Source: Prostheceraeus crozeri (Eukaryota > Platyhelminthes > Polycladida > Euryleptidae). From it: a stretch of 64,000 nucleotides of DNA. Below, one piece after another: positions 1 through 8,439 of the stretch. The notes beneath the pieces were generated by a model. The model saw nothing but the letters and a program-made list of their open reading frames with translations. It searched no databases and was not told where the DNA came from. Each line of letters opens with the position of its first letter. Within the stretch, counting starts at the first letter, position 1. Made by a program: the position numbers and the translations under genes. Location of the stretch: positions 496,001 to 560,000 of the forward strand of contig CAJQUW010001972.1 of assembly GCA_907163375.1 (NCBI GenBank), given 5' to 3'.

Positions 1-247
1 TTAGCAACACTGCACCACATTTATCGATTAGTAACACATAAACACGCTAGATGGTAAGATAGTAGGCCTAGCATATATGCCTACAGTCGCCTAAAACATG
101 TGCGGGTTTTTGGCATATCAATGAGAATTGTCATATTGGTAAACCAGGGAAGAGCGCTCGGTAAATGAGATAATATCCTTGTAATGGCAAATGTTCTGTG
201 TTTTATAAGTCTTGTAGGCAATATCTATTTTAGATTCCCTCAATGCT
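1..247. other. Flanking sequence left of E1, no gene seen
   Basis: AT-rich sequence with only short chance reading frames. Positions 242-247 (AATGCT) are the probable left target duplication of element E1. The matching copy at 13685-13690 (TATGCT) agrees at five of six positions. Confidence 0.5.
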
Positions 248-302
248 AGTAGTAATCCCATCCCAAATTCAAGCGAAAATGCGCAACGATGAGTCATCAT
301 GC

Positions 303-1185
303 TGACTCAGCCCCCCCCCTCTGGAAGGAAGTCGCCAGGGATGTGCTGGAAGGAATGGGTCCGAGAGGAGGAAACTGGTCCCTCCCCCCCTCTGGAAGGG
401 GGAAGGCAGGACGAACTGTGAGGCAAGGGATGGGAAGGAAGGTGATAGGAATCTCTGAAAACGTCAGAGTTGGAAAAGGCAGGTGTTGGATGTTTTGGGA
501 TGAGAAAAGTCGTTTTTCGACATGAAGGAGACCTCGGATGGGAAAATGGAGTGCAAATTCGGAATTTTTGGTCAATTTTGGGCTAGGAAGGATGTTTCCA
601 GCTCAATCGGAGAGAAAAAGTTCTGATCCCCTCCCCCCTCCTGTCAGACTTCCAACTTTGGTGTTGGAGATCGTACAAAGTCGTGTGATAGCTCATTTGA
701 AACCTAAGAGTGAGAAAAATGCAGTGGAAAGCTCAGTTTGGTCCTATTTCCCTGGCTTTAGGGAGGAAAATGGCAGGCTTTGGATGTTTTGGGAAGAGAA
801 AAGTCGTTTTTCGACATGAAGGAGTGCTCGGATGGGAAAATGGAGTGCAAATTCGGAATTTTTGGTCAATTTTGGGCTAGGAAGGATGTTTCCAGCTCAA
901 TCGGAGAGAAAAACTGCTGACCCTCCCCCTCGGCAGCGATCTTCCAACTTTGGTTGTAGGGATCGTAGAAAGTCGTGCAATAGCTCGTTTGAAAGCTGAG
1001 AGTGAGACAAATTCAGTGGAAGACACGGCTTGTTCCTATATGCCTTCGTTTAGATGTGAGACGTCATTGAAAATTCTGGACATTGGCGAAAAAACGACTG
1101 AGTTAGAATTTTTACAAAAATCGCTCTAGCGGGTGAACCACGCCTCGGACGGGAAAATAGAGACCAGATTTGGAATCAGCGTGCC
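303..1185. repeat. E1 left terminal block with ~310-bp subterminal repeats
   Basis: Two direct copies of a unit of about 310 bp occur, each with GAAAAGTCGTTTTTCGACAT followed by a stretch containing TTTTGGTCAATTTTGGGCTA. The units begin near 490 and 790. The inner segment, about 950-1185, is homologous to 24360-24580 in E2, which ties the two elements to one family. C-runs such as 311-319 and 632-639 recur in each unit. Confidence 0.75.
308..319. promoter_or_regulatory. AP-1/MARE-like site at E1 left end
   Basis: The left terminus contains TGAGTCA at 290-296, followed by TGCTGACTCAGC near 299-310. The latter is the core of a T-type Maf recognition element and contains a second AP-1 heptamer. 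The right end has the first site and a degenerate version of the second. The match is seen in sequence; binding is inferred. Confidence 0.35.
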
Positions 1186-1238
1186 ATGTTCCACCTGAAT
1201 GTCATTCATGCTATGTCTCCAAAGTGATAGGAAGAAAG

Positions 1239-1628
1239 ATGACTGAAGCAGTAGAGTTTACGAATGAATTTTGTTCACTACGTTTTCATCGACAAAGTCT
1301 TCGTGGTGTGATTGGGGACTACATCATCTCATTTCATCATGAAAAGGCAGACTTAGAATTTGCTATCGCTAGAGGCTACTTCGTTTTCCAACTGCTCATG
1401 GACAGTTTGATGAATAAAGATGTGAAAGGACGATTAGTTGCAGAGATTGAATTTGAGAAAGTGACTGATGAACATGCAGGTGAGCGTGTAGTGTTTCATT
1501 TTGCATCCTATTCTGCAGAGACGATACATGATCCCAAAGATTTCTATCAGCGACACATGGCGAAAATTGCATCTCGTCTTGCGATTCACTTCATGAGCAT
1601 GGATCCAACTTGCTCTTATGTCGCATAA
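1239..1628 (+). CDS. Family-A Polinton accessory protein, copy 1 (left arm)
   Basis: About 130 residues of unknown function. The chosen ATG gives a start that aligns with the E2 relative at 26347. Recurring features across the family are an N-terminal LRFHRQSL-type motif, a central KGRLVAEIEF-type strand, a second strand rich in phenylalanine, and a C-terminal F-x-x-RHM-x-KI-x-x-R helix. The gene is the outermost of the arm and reads inward. A second family member lies at 3887-4309 in the same arm, so the family has duplicated inside the lineage. I do not recognise a named domain. Confidence 0.65.
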   Translation: MTEAVEFTNEFCSLRFHRQSLRGVIGDYIISFHHEKADLEFAIARGYFVFQLLMDSLMNKDVKGRLVAEIEFEKVTDEHAGERVVFHFASYSAETIHDPKDFYQRHMAKIASRLAIHFMSMDPTCSYVA

Positions 1629-1801
1629 AACACATTCATATTCAACTCAATGTGCTAAACTAGATTTGACTACAAGATTTGGGAAAAGCATTCACGAGTC
1701 AGTCGTCCGCGTGCCTCCTTTTCCCTGCCGCAGCGAAGTCAGGGGAGAAACGGAGGTCTCTGATTGGCTCTCATAGTGTCAAATGTGGATTCGCAGGAGA
1801 C

Positions 1802-1809
1802 TATAAAAG
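1802..1809 (+). promoter_or_regulatory. TATA box (TATAAAAG)
   Basis: This is a canonical TATA element about 130 bp upstream of the ATG at 1937. The mirror copy is at 10346-10353 on the minus strand. Confidence 0.75.
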
Positions 1810-1936
1810 CAGACGTCTCCCTATTTTCTCTTCATTTCATTCTCTTGACTTGGAAAGCGTGTGTAACTTGCTCAAGCCATTCTCCGTCTCAATTTTGTCT
1901 GATTCAATCCTGTTTGCAAATTTACAAGTGAGTGTC

Positions 1937-2170
1937 ATGAGTGTGTGGCCTAAACCTTACCAGCATTTTAGAAGAGAGACGCAGGAGAGTGTGTGGCCGA
2001 TGATTGTACAAGCTTATTTTGTTGAACCATCACCACCACCACCACCTCCACCACCTAGACGCTTTACCTTTAAGTCTTTTAGGGAATTGAAACTTAACAC
2101 GGGTCCTAAGCCCAAGACATTTAATTTACTGGACGATGACGAAGACCTAGACTTTGGTGATGAACTCTAA
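1937..2170 (+). CDS. Small proline-rich, acidic-tailed protein (left arm)
   Basis: A 77-residue reading frame begins MSVWPKPYQHFRRE. It contains a run of eight prolines near residue 45, a basic stretch with FTFKSFRELK, and a strongly acidic tail (DDDEDLDFGDEL). The ATG is chosen because a TATA box lies about 130 bp upstream; the longer open frame upstream crosses that promoter. The stop is followed 20 nt later by a histone-type stem-loop. Acidic tail plus proline run is compatible with an activation or adaptor domain, but this is a guess. Confidence 0.55.
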   Translation: MSVWPKPYQHFRRETQESVWPMIVQAYFVEPSPPPPPPPPRRFTFKSFRELKLNTGPKPKTFNLLDDDEDLDFGDEL

Positions 2171-2190
2171 ATCATGTGAACTCCCCAAAA

Positions 2191-2206
2191 GGTCCTCTTA
2201 AGGGCC
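2191..2206 (+). terminator. Histone-type mRNA 3' stem-loop
   Basis: GGTCCT CTTA AGGGCC forms a six-pair stem with a four-base loop. It is preceded by CCCCAAAA and followed by ACC. The animal replication-dependent histone signal is a six-pair GGYYCU/ARRRCC stem with a four-base loop, flanked by CCAAA and ACC. It sits 20 nt after the stop at 2170. Confidence 0.6.
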
Positions 2207-2293
2207 ACCTCATATGTGACTGCTAAGCTAACAATTTTCTTTTCTCTGATGATCATTAATGTACTTAGTGGCATTCTTTCGTTACAGACTGCC

Positions 2294-2979
2294 ATGGCCA
2301 TGAATCCTACTCCAACTGCAGCATCACTGAATCCTCAACATCTCGAGCTGTGGAATCCGAAAATTGAAGAGGTAATTCACGGCTATCCTACCTACAAACA
2401 ACAAGTGCGATACAACGGTGTTCGACTCTATCTTCAAACGCCGGCGGTATACTTACCAAAAGTGGATGCGCAAGTAAATCGTTGCGGTCAAAACCTGAGC
2501 ATCCCTATTGATAATTGGTTGCGTCAGCAGCTTGACATTTTAGAAGACGTTGTGAGGCAAAAGGCTCTCATTCCTACTGAACTATTACAGTTGTGGCCAA
2601 AAAAAGAAAACTTCTTATTATAAACCTTTGCATCGCGGTACTCGCTGCCATATTTTGCAAAGCAAGTATTGTAAAGTCACTTCAGGAGTGACAGTTGAAC
2701 AGTCAGTTGAAACAGAATTGTCATCGCTAGGCGCATGGGTTTTATTCATTTCATATTGAGGTGCCTGCTGTTTATGTGGGACCTCATCAATCTGACGGGA
2801 ATTTTATTTCTCTCAATTTCCGCATTGCTCAAATTCATCATCGACCTGAGTTAACAGGTCTTGATCACATTGAGAAAGTCATTGATTCTTGTGTCAAAGA
2901 GTGTCAAGAACCTGTCACAAAACCTAAACGTCGTCGCACATCAAAGAAAGATGGTGCTACCACCAAAGAGAAATCTTAA
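2294..2979 (+). pseudogene. Family-C Polinton accessory protein, copy 1 (left arm, broken)
   Basis: This is a relative of the E2 gene at 24743-25512. Shared features are a P-I-D-N-W-L-R-Q-Q-L-D-I-L-E helix in the first half, a VPAVYVGPHQSDG-type strand pair in the second, and a lysine/arginine-rich tail. An acceptor-like TTACAG precedes the presumed start. The family has no function I can name; the strand-rich second half reminded me of a small DNA-binding fold, without a firm match. This copy is broken. Confidence 0.5.
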
Positions 2980-3130
2980 GTATTGTAATCAGTTAGTATG
3001 TAGTGAATGTGGAATACTCGGTCTTGCGCGTTATGTTCAAATAAAACAATGTAATCATGTTGTATGTATCTTTTGTTATGTAAAGGACAGACATCCTTGT
3101 AGAGTTCCTGCTCAATGTATTATCTTGTAA
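2861..3130 (+). CDS. Small RING-like zinc protein (left arm)
   Basis: The recognisable part is the last ~50 residues. They contain C-x2-C (VCSECG), a hydrophobic spacer, then C-N-H-V-V-C-I-F-C and further cysteines. That order matches a minimal RING-type or treble-clef zinc site. The first part of the frame overlaps the family-C tail in another frame and may not be coding. The E2 equivalent lies at 25547-25672. A ubiquitin-ligase role is possible from the RING pattern only. Confidence 0.5.
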   Translation: MITLRKSLILVSKSVKNLSQNLNVVAHQRKMVLPPKRNLKYCNQLVCSECGILGLARYVQIKQCNHVVCIFCYVKDRHPCRVPAQCIIL

Positions 3131-3152
3131 TGAAGTCTTTTTGATATTGTAG

Positions 3153-3716
3153 GTTGTCATCTTCATAGACAGTGAGGGAACACCCATGCAGGAATTGAGT
3201 GCTATTGCAATGAGAGAAAGTGATCAAACTGTTGTTAGTGTATATCATAGATTTGCCTACTGTCCTCCACACAAAGACGAATGGTCACGACGTCATGTGC
3301 ATGGACTTGATCCTTCTATTTTGATTCATATTGGATTTGTAAATGAAGCGTATTTGATAAGTGATTTCAAACGGTGGCTGTCAGGTTTTCATATTGTTAA
3401 AATATTAGGAAATGATTCTGAACGAGAAGCAGCAACACTTCAGTTGCACATTGATAATTTATATTTACCATGTTGGGTAGATCGTGTAAGACAAGACTAT
3501 CATATGCATTGTGATCAAAAGAAGTTTAGAGATGAAATGATTTTTGATATGGCTGTATGTTTCGGTGAGAGACATCACCTCTACAGACCACCATCCCATT
3601 GTAATACTAGAAATAAAGCTACCTACATTGCAATACTCTCTTCACGCTGGCATTGTAGTCTCTATGACGTTTATGAACTGTATCTATATTATTGTCAACA
3701 GCATGGGTCTATGTAA
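3153..3716 (+). CDS. DEDDh exonuclease-like protein (left arm)
   Basis: The exon begins after a TATTGTAG acceptor at 3152, giving VVIFIDSEGTPMQELSAIAM at the N terminus. The D-x-E pair (IDSEG) fits motif I of DEDDh 3'-5' exonucleases. Near the C terminus, HCSLYD (H-x4-D) fits motif III. Between them lies a conserved HGLDPS segment and an SDFKRWLSG helix. The E2 relative (25707-26255) keeps all these blocks. An AATAAA lies at 3797-3802. Proofreading or end processing during replication would be a natural role, but this is inferred. Confidence 0.6.
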   Translation, partial: VVIFIDSEGTPMQELSAIAMRESDQTVVSVYHRFAYCPPHKDEWSRRHVHGLDPSILIHIGFVNEAYLISDFKRWLSGFHIVKILGNDSEREAATLQLHIDNLYLPCWVDRVRQDYHMHCDQKKFRDEMIFDMAVCFGERHHLYRPPSHCNTRNKATYIAILSSRWHCSLYDVYELYLYYCQQHGSM

Positions 3717-3886
3717 AACATGTTTTTACTCCTTGTGAATGAATGATGATCATTTTATGAAGTGTATTCTGTACTTGTAAATTTTGTCTGGTGTTGAATA
3801 AACTTACAGTGGAACATGATTGTTGTTTCTGTTTTTTTCATAGTGGAAGTCATTGAAGAAATGTAAAATCTATAGTCACAACGTTT

Positions 3887-4309
3887 ATGATGGCGCATCG
3901 TACCTTAAGTAACCACATGTGTCATTTGACACTTGTTCAACAAGGATTCGATGGATTTTTACAAGATTGGAAACTCACATTTAAAATGAAGATGAATGAT
4001 ATGAAAGTAGTGCTAACTGAAAGCCTTCCTCTCTTCAAAAGATTGATGGAGAGTTTACAACCTCAAGATGTAAAGGGTAGACTCGTTGCTTATATAGAGT
4101 TGAAAGATTTGCGAATACCACTTCGTTTTGGATCTTATTACACAGAAAGGATTACTCTTAGTGATCAATTTTATGGTCGTCATATGGAGAAAATTATGGA
4201 GAGAATAGCAGAGACGATGGAAGGAAATGCGTACGTTGTTAAACATATCATGATTCAACTGAGTGTGTTTACATCCACGACTTTGTTTGATGGTCAACAC
4301 ATTGTGTAG
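3887..4309 (+). CDS. Family-A Polinton accessory protein, copy 2 (left arm)
   Basis: A 140-residue paralogue of 1239-1628. It shares the hydrophobic N-terminal segment, the KGRLVAYIEL strand, and the F-Y-G-R-H-M-x-K-I-M-x-R-I helix. It is preceded by an AATAAA belonging to the upstream gene and followed by its own AATAAA at 4314-4319, so it is likely a normally polyadenylated transcript. Function unknown. Confidence 0.65.
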   Translation: MMAHRTLSNHMCHLTLVQQGFDGFLQDWKLTFKMKMNDMKVVLTESLPLFKRLMESLQPQDVKGRLVAYIELKDLRIPLRFGSYYTERITLSDQFYGRHMEKIMERIAETMEGNAYVVKHIMIQLSVFTSTTLFDGQHIV

Positions 4310-4339
4310 ATGCAATAAAGATTTCTTTTCACTGAGTAT

Positions 4340-4510
4340 TTTGTAATGGTGTATAGAGCAACATGAGTCATTGCGCTTTGTTAGATAAATGAATGCGTAT
4401 TTGTTCGAGATAAGGGGCGTGTCACAACATGAGTCATTGCGCTTTGTGCATTACTATCGGGCTCTTTGTTAGATGAATGAATGCGTCTTTGTTCGCTAGA
4501 AGGGGTGTGT
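4340..4510 (+). repeat. Tandem repeat with AP-1 sites upstream of inner promoter (left arm)
   Basis: About two copies of a unit with CATGAGTCATTGCGC, GATAAGGGGCGTGTCAC and AATGAATGCGT. Each copy contains the AP-1 heptamer TGAGTCA. The block lies directly upstream of the TATA box at 4547, as an enhancer would. The right arm has more copies. Confidence 0.65.
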
Positions 4511-4546
4511 CACTAAAGTCTTTGTGAGGACTAGAACGACTTTGTG

Positions 4547-4555
4547 TATAAATAG
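4547..4555 (+). promoter_or_regulatory. TATA box (TATAAATAG)
   Basis: Canonical TATA element upstream of the second family-C gene; mirror copy at 7425-7433 on the minus strand. A CACGTG E-box lies just downstream, near 4588. Confidence 0.7.
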
Positions 4556-4668
4556 GAAAGGTTTCCACCCACGCAGTCAAACGTTCACGTGTGATAACTC
4601 TTTGTCACATAACAAAGACAGGGAAAACGTGAAAAGGGAAGCGCATGTGATTGGAGCTAGGTCTGGTT

Positions 4669-5286
4669 ATGAAACGGACGACTGAGCTCATGACAATCAT
4701 TTCCGTCCTTGCGCTAACCATGCAGTTGCTCGAAGCCATCAACTCCTCTGCTCTCGCACTGGGTACACTGAACTCCCTTACTTTAGCATCGGGTAAAAAT
4801 GCTTTCAATCAAAAGATAACTCATCATGGAGAAGCCGTGACCATAAAAACTCCAAGTCATCGGATAGATTATCTAAAGGTTATGTCAACAAAGTATGGAC
4901 TGGCCGTGTGTGTGCCGTTAGACTATTGGACACGGTTACAATTCAATACTCTTGAAACATTCCTGAAAGAAAATCTCACCATTCCCAAAGAAATTGTTCG
5001 ACACAATGGGAAGCGGTCACAAGTTCCCATCATGGAAAGACGATACATGTGTGTTCATATGGATAGACACTGTCTCATCATCCATGAAAAGGAGGGCAGC
5101 GAATTCGACTTACTCAATTGCAAACCACTCCCCATTTTGGGAAAAGGATTCTACTCCTTCAAAATTAAAATTCAAACCATCTACATGGGTCCGCGCAGGG
5201 ACAGAAGGTTGTTTACGTTGAATCCCTATCTTGTCTCCATAACCTTTAAAAGTGATGTCCATGTTGATGATGATCAACTACAGTAA
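4669..5286 (+). CDS. Family-C Polinton accessory protein, copy 2 (left arm)
   Basis: About 205 residues. The ATG at 4669 would give a hydrophobic leader (TELMTIISVLALTMQLL) that could be a signal-like segment. An ATG at 4720 is also possible if an intron is removed. Family marks are VPLDYWTRLQFNTLETFL in the middle and FYSFKIKIQTIYMG near the end. The repeat arm ends at 5220 within this gene, so the two arms encode different C-terminal tails. A histone-type 3' end candidate follows the stop. Confidence 0.55.
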   Translation: MKRTTELMTIISVLALTMQLLEAINSSALALGTLNSLTLASGKNAFNQKITHHGEAVTIKTPSHRIDYLKVMSTKYGLAVCVPLDYWTRLQFNTLETFLKENLTIPKEIVRHNGKRSQVPIMERRYMCVHMDRHCLIIHEKEGSEFDLLNCKPLPILGKGFYSFKIKIQTIYMGPRRDRRLFTLNPYLVSITFKSDVHVDDDQLQ

Positions 5287-5315
5287 CACTCTCCACACAC
5301 TGAGAACGCACCATC

Positions 5316-5360
5316 GGTCTTTATGAGACCACGGCCTAACGGCCACCGCATCAAGAAAGA
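5316..5360 (+). terminator. Hairpin plus CAAGAAAGA, histone-type 3' end candidate
   Basis: GGTCT-TTATG-AGACC (5316-5330) forms a stem-loop. It is followed by ACGGCCTAACGGCCACC and, about 20 nt on, by CAAGAAAGA at 5352-5360. CAAGAAAGA is the classic histone downstream element of sea urchin histone genes, which pairs with U7 snRNA. The hairpin is less canonical than at 2191. It lies 30 nt after the stop at 5286. Confidence 0.45.
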
Positions 5361-5442
5361 AAATGTACACTCACCATGCCACACATGAACATGACTCTCT
5401 CCTTCTTTCTTAGGCATACCCTTCTTCACTCAGGTTTTAAAC

Positions 5443-6243
5443 ATGTGGAAATTATCAGCATGGCTCCATGTATCATGCAAAAATCAGTGTGTTACATTTC
5501 ATGATACAAGACGTCAACTTCAGATAACTCTAGAACGCTTTCAACTACGAAGCTTATATCGCGCAATCGTATCCAACTGTTGCCGTATCATCAACGTAGG
5601 AGAGGTCATTGTATTTATTCGCATTCAAGAGATGATTCTACATAATGATCACTGCTACATCGTGATTCCAAAACCCTCATGGGAAAAGTATGAAAGGGAA
5701 GTTCACTCAACCCTCATGTCATTTGTGAATCATGCTCCCCATCCGCATCATCAACGCCATGCGCGAAATGAATCTCAGAAGAGACATCGATTTAGAGCAG
5801 TTGCATACCCATCTTCCCGATTCAGTCTATCATCGCGGTCGTCCGCAAATGTTGGTCATTCGCATGAGCAACGGTCGAAATCTTCAAATCGTTCGCTGCG
5901 GCAAAATCCAAGTCCTAGGAAAACTTTCTCATTTCGTGATGCAGTCCATGTGTTACGAAGTCGTCAAGAAAATGCGAACACTCATGCCTCATCTGCGCCT
6001 CAGTCCCCTGACATTGAAGAATATAGTAGTGTCTGTTCAATTGACTTTATTTCTAACTTTACAATCATCAACTTTATTTCTAACTTTACAAACGTCAACT
6101 TTATTTCTAACTTTACAAACAGTGAAATGATTCTGACTTCATTTATATTTCACCTATCTTACAAACAGCGACATGGTGATAACTTTATTTCTAACTTTAC
6201 ATTCATCAACTTTATTTCTAACCCTACCCATCTTACAAAATGA
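5443..6243 (+). CDS. PC4-like DNA-binding protein (E1 centre)
   Basis: A relative of the E2 genes 32571-33221 and 33244-33612. The N-terminal ~95 residues hold the shared domain, ending in PSWEKYEREVHSTLMSFV; E2 has HGSWEKYKRKVHRSIYSFF. In E2 the domain resembles the PC4 transcription coactivator fold. The second half is serine, arginine and histidine rich and ends in a short acidic stretch. It overlaps the TBP-like frame starting at 5732. The last ~65 codons run through a minisatellite and are probably not original. Confidence 0.5.
   Translation: MWKLSAWLHVSCKNQCVTFHDTRRQLQITLERFQLRSLYRAIVSNCCRIINVGEVIVFIRIQEMILHNDHCYIVIPKPSWEKYEREVHSTLMSFVNHAPHPHHQRHARNESQKRHRFRAVAYPSSRFSLSSRSSANVGHSHEQRSKSSNRSLRQNPSPRKTFSFRDAVHVLRSRQENANTHASSAPQSPDIEEYSSVCSIDFISNFTIINFISNFTNVNFISNFTNSEMILTSFIFHLSYKQRHGDNFISNFTFINFISNPTHLTK
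5732..6130 (+). pseudogene. TATA-binding-protein-like, partial (E1 centre)
   Basis: The first ~95 residues align with the first lobe of the E2 TBP-like protein. Shared marks are IDLEQLHTHLP, RGRPQMLVIRM, RNLQ, and CGKIQVLG; the last corresponds to the SGK-hydrophobic-TG strand of TBP. Only one lobe is recognisable, and the frame then runs into a minisatellite. It overlaps the PC4-like gene in the +1 frame, exactly as in E2. Confidence 0.6.
6044..6235. repeat. Minisatellite, ~27-bp unit
   Basis: Several copies of CTTTATTTCTAACTTTACAA separated by short variable spacers. The array spans the end of the TBP-like/PC4-like overlap. Confidence 0.8.
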
Positions 6244-6395
6244 TCAAAACTTTTACTTCTGTCTATTGAGTGAGAATCCCATCTTTATGTCAAAAGGAAA
6301 ACGACACAGTCTGTACATGATATGTTATTCATCATCACAACCGATTTTCATAGCACCGCACATAGTTAATACTGATAGTAGCAGAAAACAAAGTT

Positions 6396-6485
6396 TTTAT
6401 GGCTCACATCACCGGAGAAAACAAAGTCACTCATGTGTAGGGAGAAAACAAAGTCACTCATGTGAAGGGAGAAAACAAAGTCAGG
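6396..6485. repeat. Short tandem repeat, ~24-bp unit
   Basis: Three copies of GAGAAAACAAAGTCACTCAT-like units in the E1 centre, with no open frame of note. Confidence 0.75.
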
Positions 6486-6629
6486 AAATCCAGTTGATAT
6501 GCAAGTCGTGATATGAAGTGATCAGGAGTTGGACGCATGTTACAAGGCACTCACTCACAACACTCCATAGAAAACGCCATGGAGCGAAAAAGCAAAACAT
6601 CAACCACAACAGAGAGGAAGCATTCATCA

Positions 6630-6765
6630 TCAGACATCGCCGGACGGAGGAAGAGAAAGTTTCTGTCTCTTGGGTGGAGGTAGATGAGTGTCTGGATGGC
6701 CGTACGGTAATGAGTGGTTAGGACTCGTCCAGCATCGCTTGTCTTCCCAAGCTGAGAGACAACGT
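6630..6765 (-). pseudogene. Polymerase B C-terminal tail fragment
   Basis: The minus-strand translation LSAWEDKRCWTSPNHSLPYG followed by HPDTHLPPPKRQKL matches the C-terminal tail of the E2 polymerase B (LSAWEDKRCWIGHNTSLPHG, then HPDTNIPPPKRIKL). It abuts the inner end of the right arm. This is what places E1 as a rearranged product of a larger Polinton. Confidence 0.75.
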
Positions 6766-7311
6766 AAACAACCCTCTGTCCCTGCGCGGACCCATGTAGA
6801 TGGTTTGAATTTTAATTTTGAAGGAGTAGAATCCTTTTCCCAAAATGGGGAGTGGTTTGCAATTGAGTAAGTCGAATTCGCTGCCCTCCTTTTCATGGAT
6901 GATGAGACAGTGTCTATCCATATGAACACACATGTATCGTCTTTCCATGATGGGAACTTGTGACCGCTTCCCATTGTGTCGAACAATTTCTTTGGGAATG
7001 GTGAGATTTTCTTTCAGGAATGTTTCAAGAGTATTGAATTGTAACCGTGTCCAATAGTCTAACGGCACACACACGGCCAGTCCATACTTTGTTGACATAA
7101 CCTTTAGATAATCTATCCGATGACTTGGAGTTTTTATGGTCACGGCTTCTCCATGATGAGTTATCTTTTGATTGAAAGCATTTTTACCCGATGCTAAAGT
7201 AAGGGAGTTCAGTGTACCCAGTGCGAGAGCAGAGGAGTTGATGGCTTCGAGCAACTGCATGGTTAGCGCAAGGACGGAAATGATTGTCATGAGCTCAGTC
7301 GTCCGTTTCAT
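6718..7311 (-). CDS. Family-C protein, copy 2 (right arm)
   Basis: Mirror of 4669-5286, identical over the arm. Its C-terminal tail differs because the arm homology stops at 6760. Confidence 0.55.
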   Translation of the reverse strand: MKRTTELMTIISVLALTMQLLEAINSSALALGTLNSLTLASGKNAFNQKITHHGEAVTIKTPSHRIDYLKVMSTKYGLAVCVPLDYWTRLQFNTLETFLKENLTIPKEIVRHNGKRSQVPIMERRYMCVHMDRHCLIIHEKEGSEFDLLNCKPLPILGKGFYSFKIKIQTIYMGPRRDRGLFTLSLSLGRQAMLDES

Positions 7312-7424
7312 AACCAGACCTAGCTCCAATCACATGCGCTTCCCTTTTCACGTTTTCCCTGTCTTTGTTATGTGACAAAGAGTTATCACACGTGAACGTT
7401 TGACTGCGTGGGTGGAAACCTTTC

Positions 7425-7433
7425 CTATTTATA
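7425..7433 (-). promoter_or_regulatory. TATA box (right arm)
   Basis: Mirror of the TATAAATAG at 4547-4555. Confidence 0.7.
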
Positions 7434-7487
7434 CACAAAGTCGTTCTAGTCCTCACAAAGACTTTAGTGACACACCCCTTCTAGCGA

Positions 7488-7790
7488 ACAAAGACGCATT
7501 CATTCATCTAACAAAGAGCCCGATAGTAATGCACAAAGCGCAATGACTCATGTCGTGTCACGCCCCTTATCTCGAACAAAGACGCATTCATTTATCTAAC
7601 AAGGAGGCCGATAGTAATGCACAAAGCGCAATGACTCATGTCGTGTCACGCCCCTTATCTCGAACAAAGACGCATTCATTTATCTAACAAAGAGCCCGAT
7701 AGTAATGCACAAAGCGCAATGACTCATGTTGTGACACGCCCCTTATCTCGAACAAATACGCATTCATTTATCTAACAAAGCGCAATGACT
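7488..7790 (-). repeat. Tandem repeat with AP-1 sites (right arm, expanded)
   Basis: More than three copies of a ~90-bp unit with AACAAAGACGCATTCATT, GCCCGATAGTAATGCAC and CAATGACTCATG. The left arm has about two. Each unit carries an AP-1 heptamer. Confidence 0.75.
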
Positions 7791-7846
7791 CATGTTGCTC
7801 TATACACCATTACAAAATACTCAGTGAAAAGAAATCTTTATTGCAT

Positions 7847-8269
7847 CTACACAATGTGTTGACCATCAAACAAAGTCGTGGATGTAAACACACTCAGTTG
7901 AATCATGATATGTTTAACAACGTACGCATTTCCTTCCATCGTCTCTGCTATTCTCTCCATAATTTTCTCCATATGACGACCATAAAATTGATCACTAAGA
8001 GTAATCCATTCTGTGTAATAAGATCCAAAACGAAGTGGTTTTCGCAAATCTTTCAACTCTATATAAGCAACGAGTCTACCCTTTACATCTTGAGGTTGTA
8101 AACTCTCCATCAATCTTTTGAAGAGAGGAAGGCTTTCAGTTAGCACTACTTTCATATCATTCATCTTCATTTTAAATGTGAGTTTCCAATCTTGTAAAAA
8201 TCCATCGAATCCTTGTTGAACAAGTGTCAAATGACACATGTGGTTACTTAAGGTACGATGCGCCATCAT
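7847..8269 (-). CDS. Family-A protein, copy 2 (right arm)
   Basis: Mirror of 3887-4309, with very few substitutions. Confidence 0.65.
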   Translation of the reverse strand: MMAHRTLSNHMCHLTLVQQGFDGFLQDWKLTFKMKMNDMKVVLTESLPLFKRLMESLQPQDVKGRLVAYIELKDLRKPLRFGSYYTEWITLSDQFYGRHMEKIMERIAETMEGNAYVVKHIMIQLSVFTSTTLFDGQHIV

Positions 8270-8439
8270 AAACGTTGTGACTATAGATTTTACATTTCTT
8301 CAATGACTTCCACTATGAATAAAACAGAAACAACAATCATGTTCCACTGTAAGTTTATTCAACACCAGACAAAATTTACAAGTACAGAATACACTTCATA
8401 AAATGATCATCATTCATTCACAAGGAGTAAAAACATGTT

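Larger units (their letters stand above)
248..5220 (+). repeat. E1 left arm of inverted repeat
   Basis: This arm matches the reverse complement of 6760-13684 almost base for base, apart from the extra A/C-rich stretch in the right arm and a different tandem repeat number near the inner promoter. It holds a subterminal repeat block, two family-A genes, a proline-rich acidic small gene, two family-C genes, a RING-like gene and a DEDDh exonuclease-like gene, all reading inward. Confidence 0.9.
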
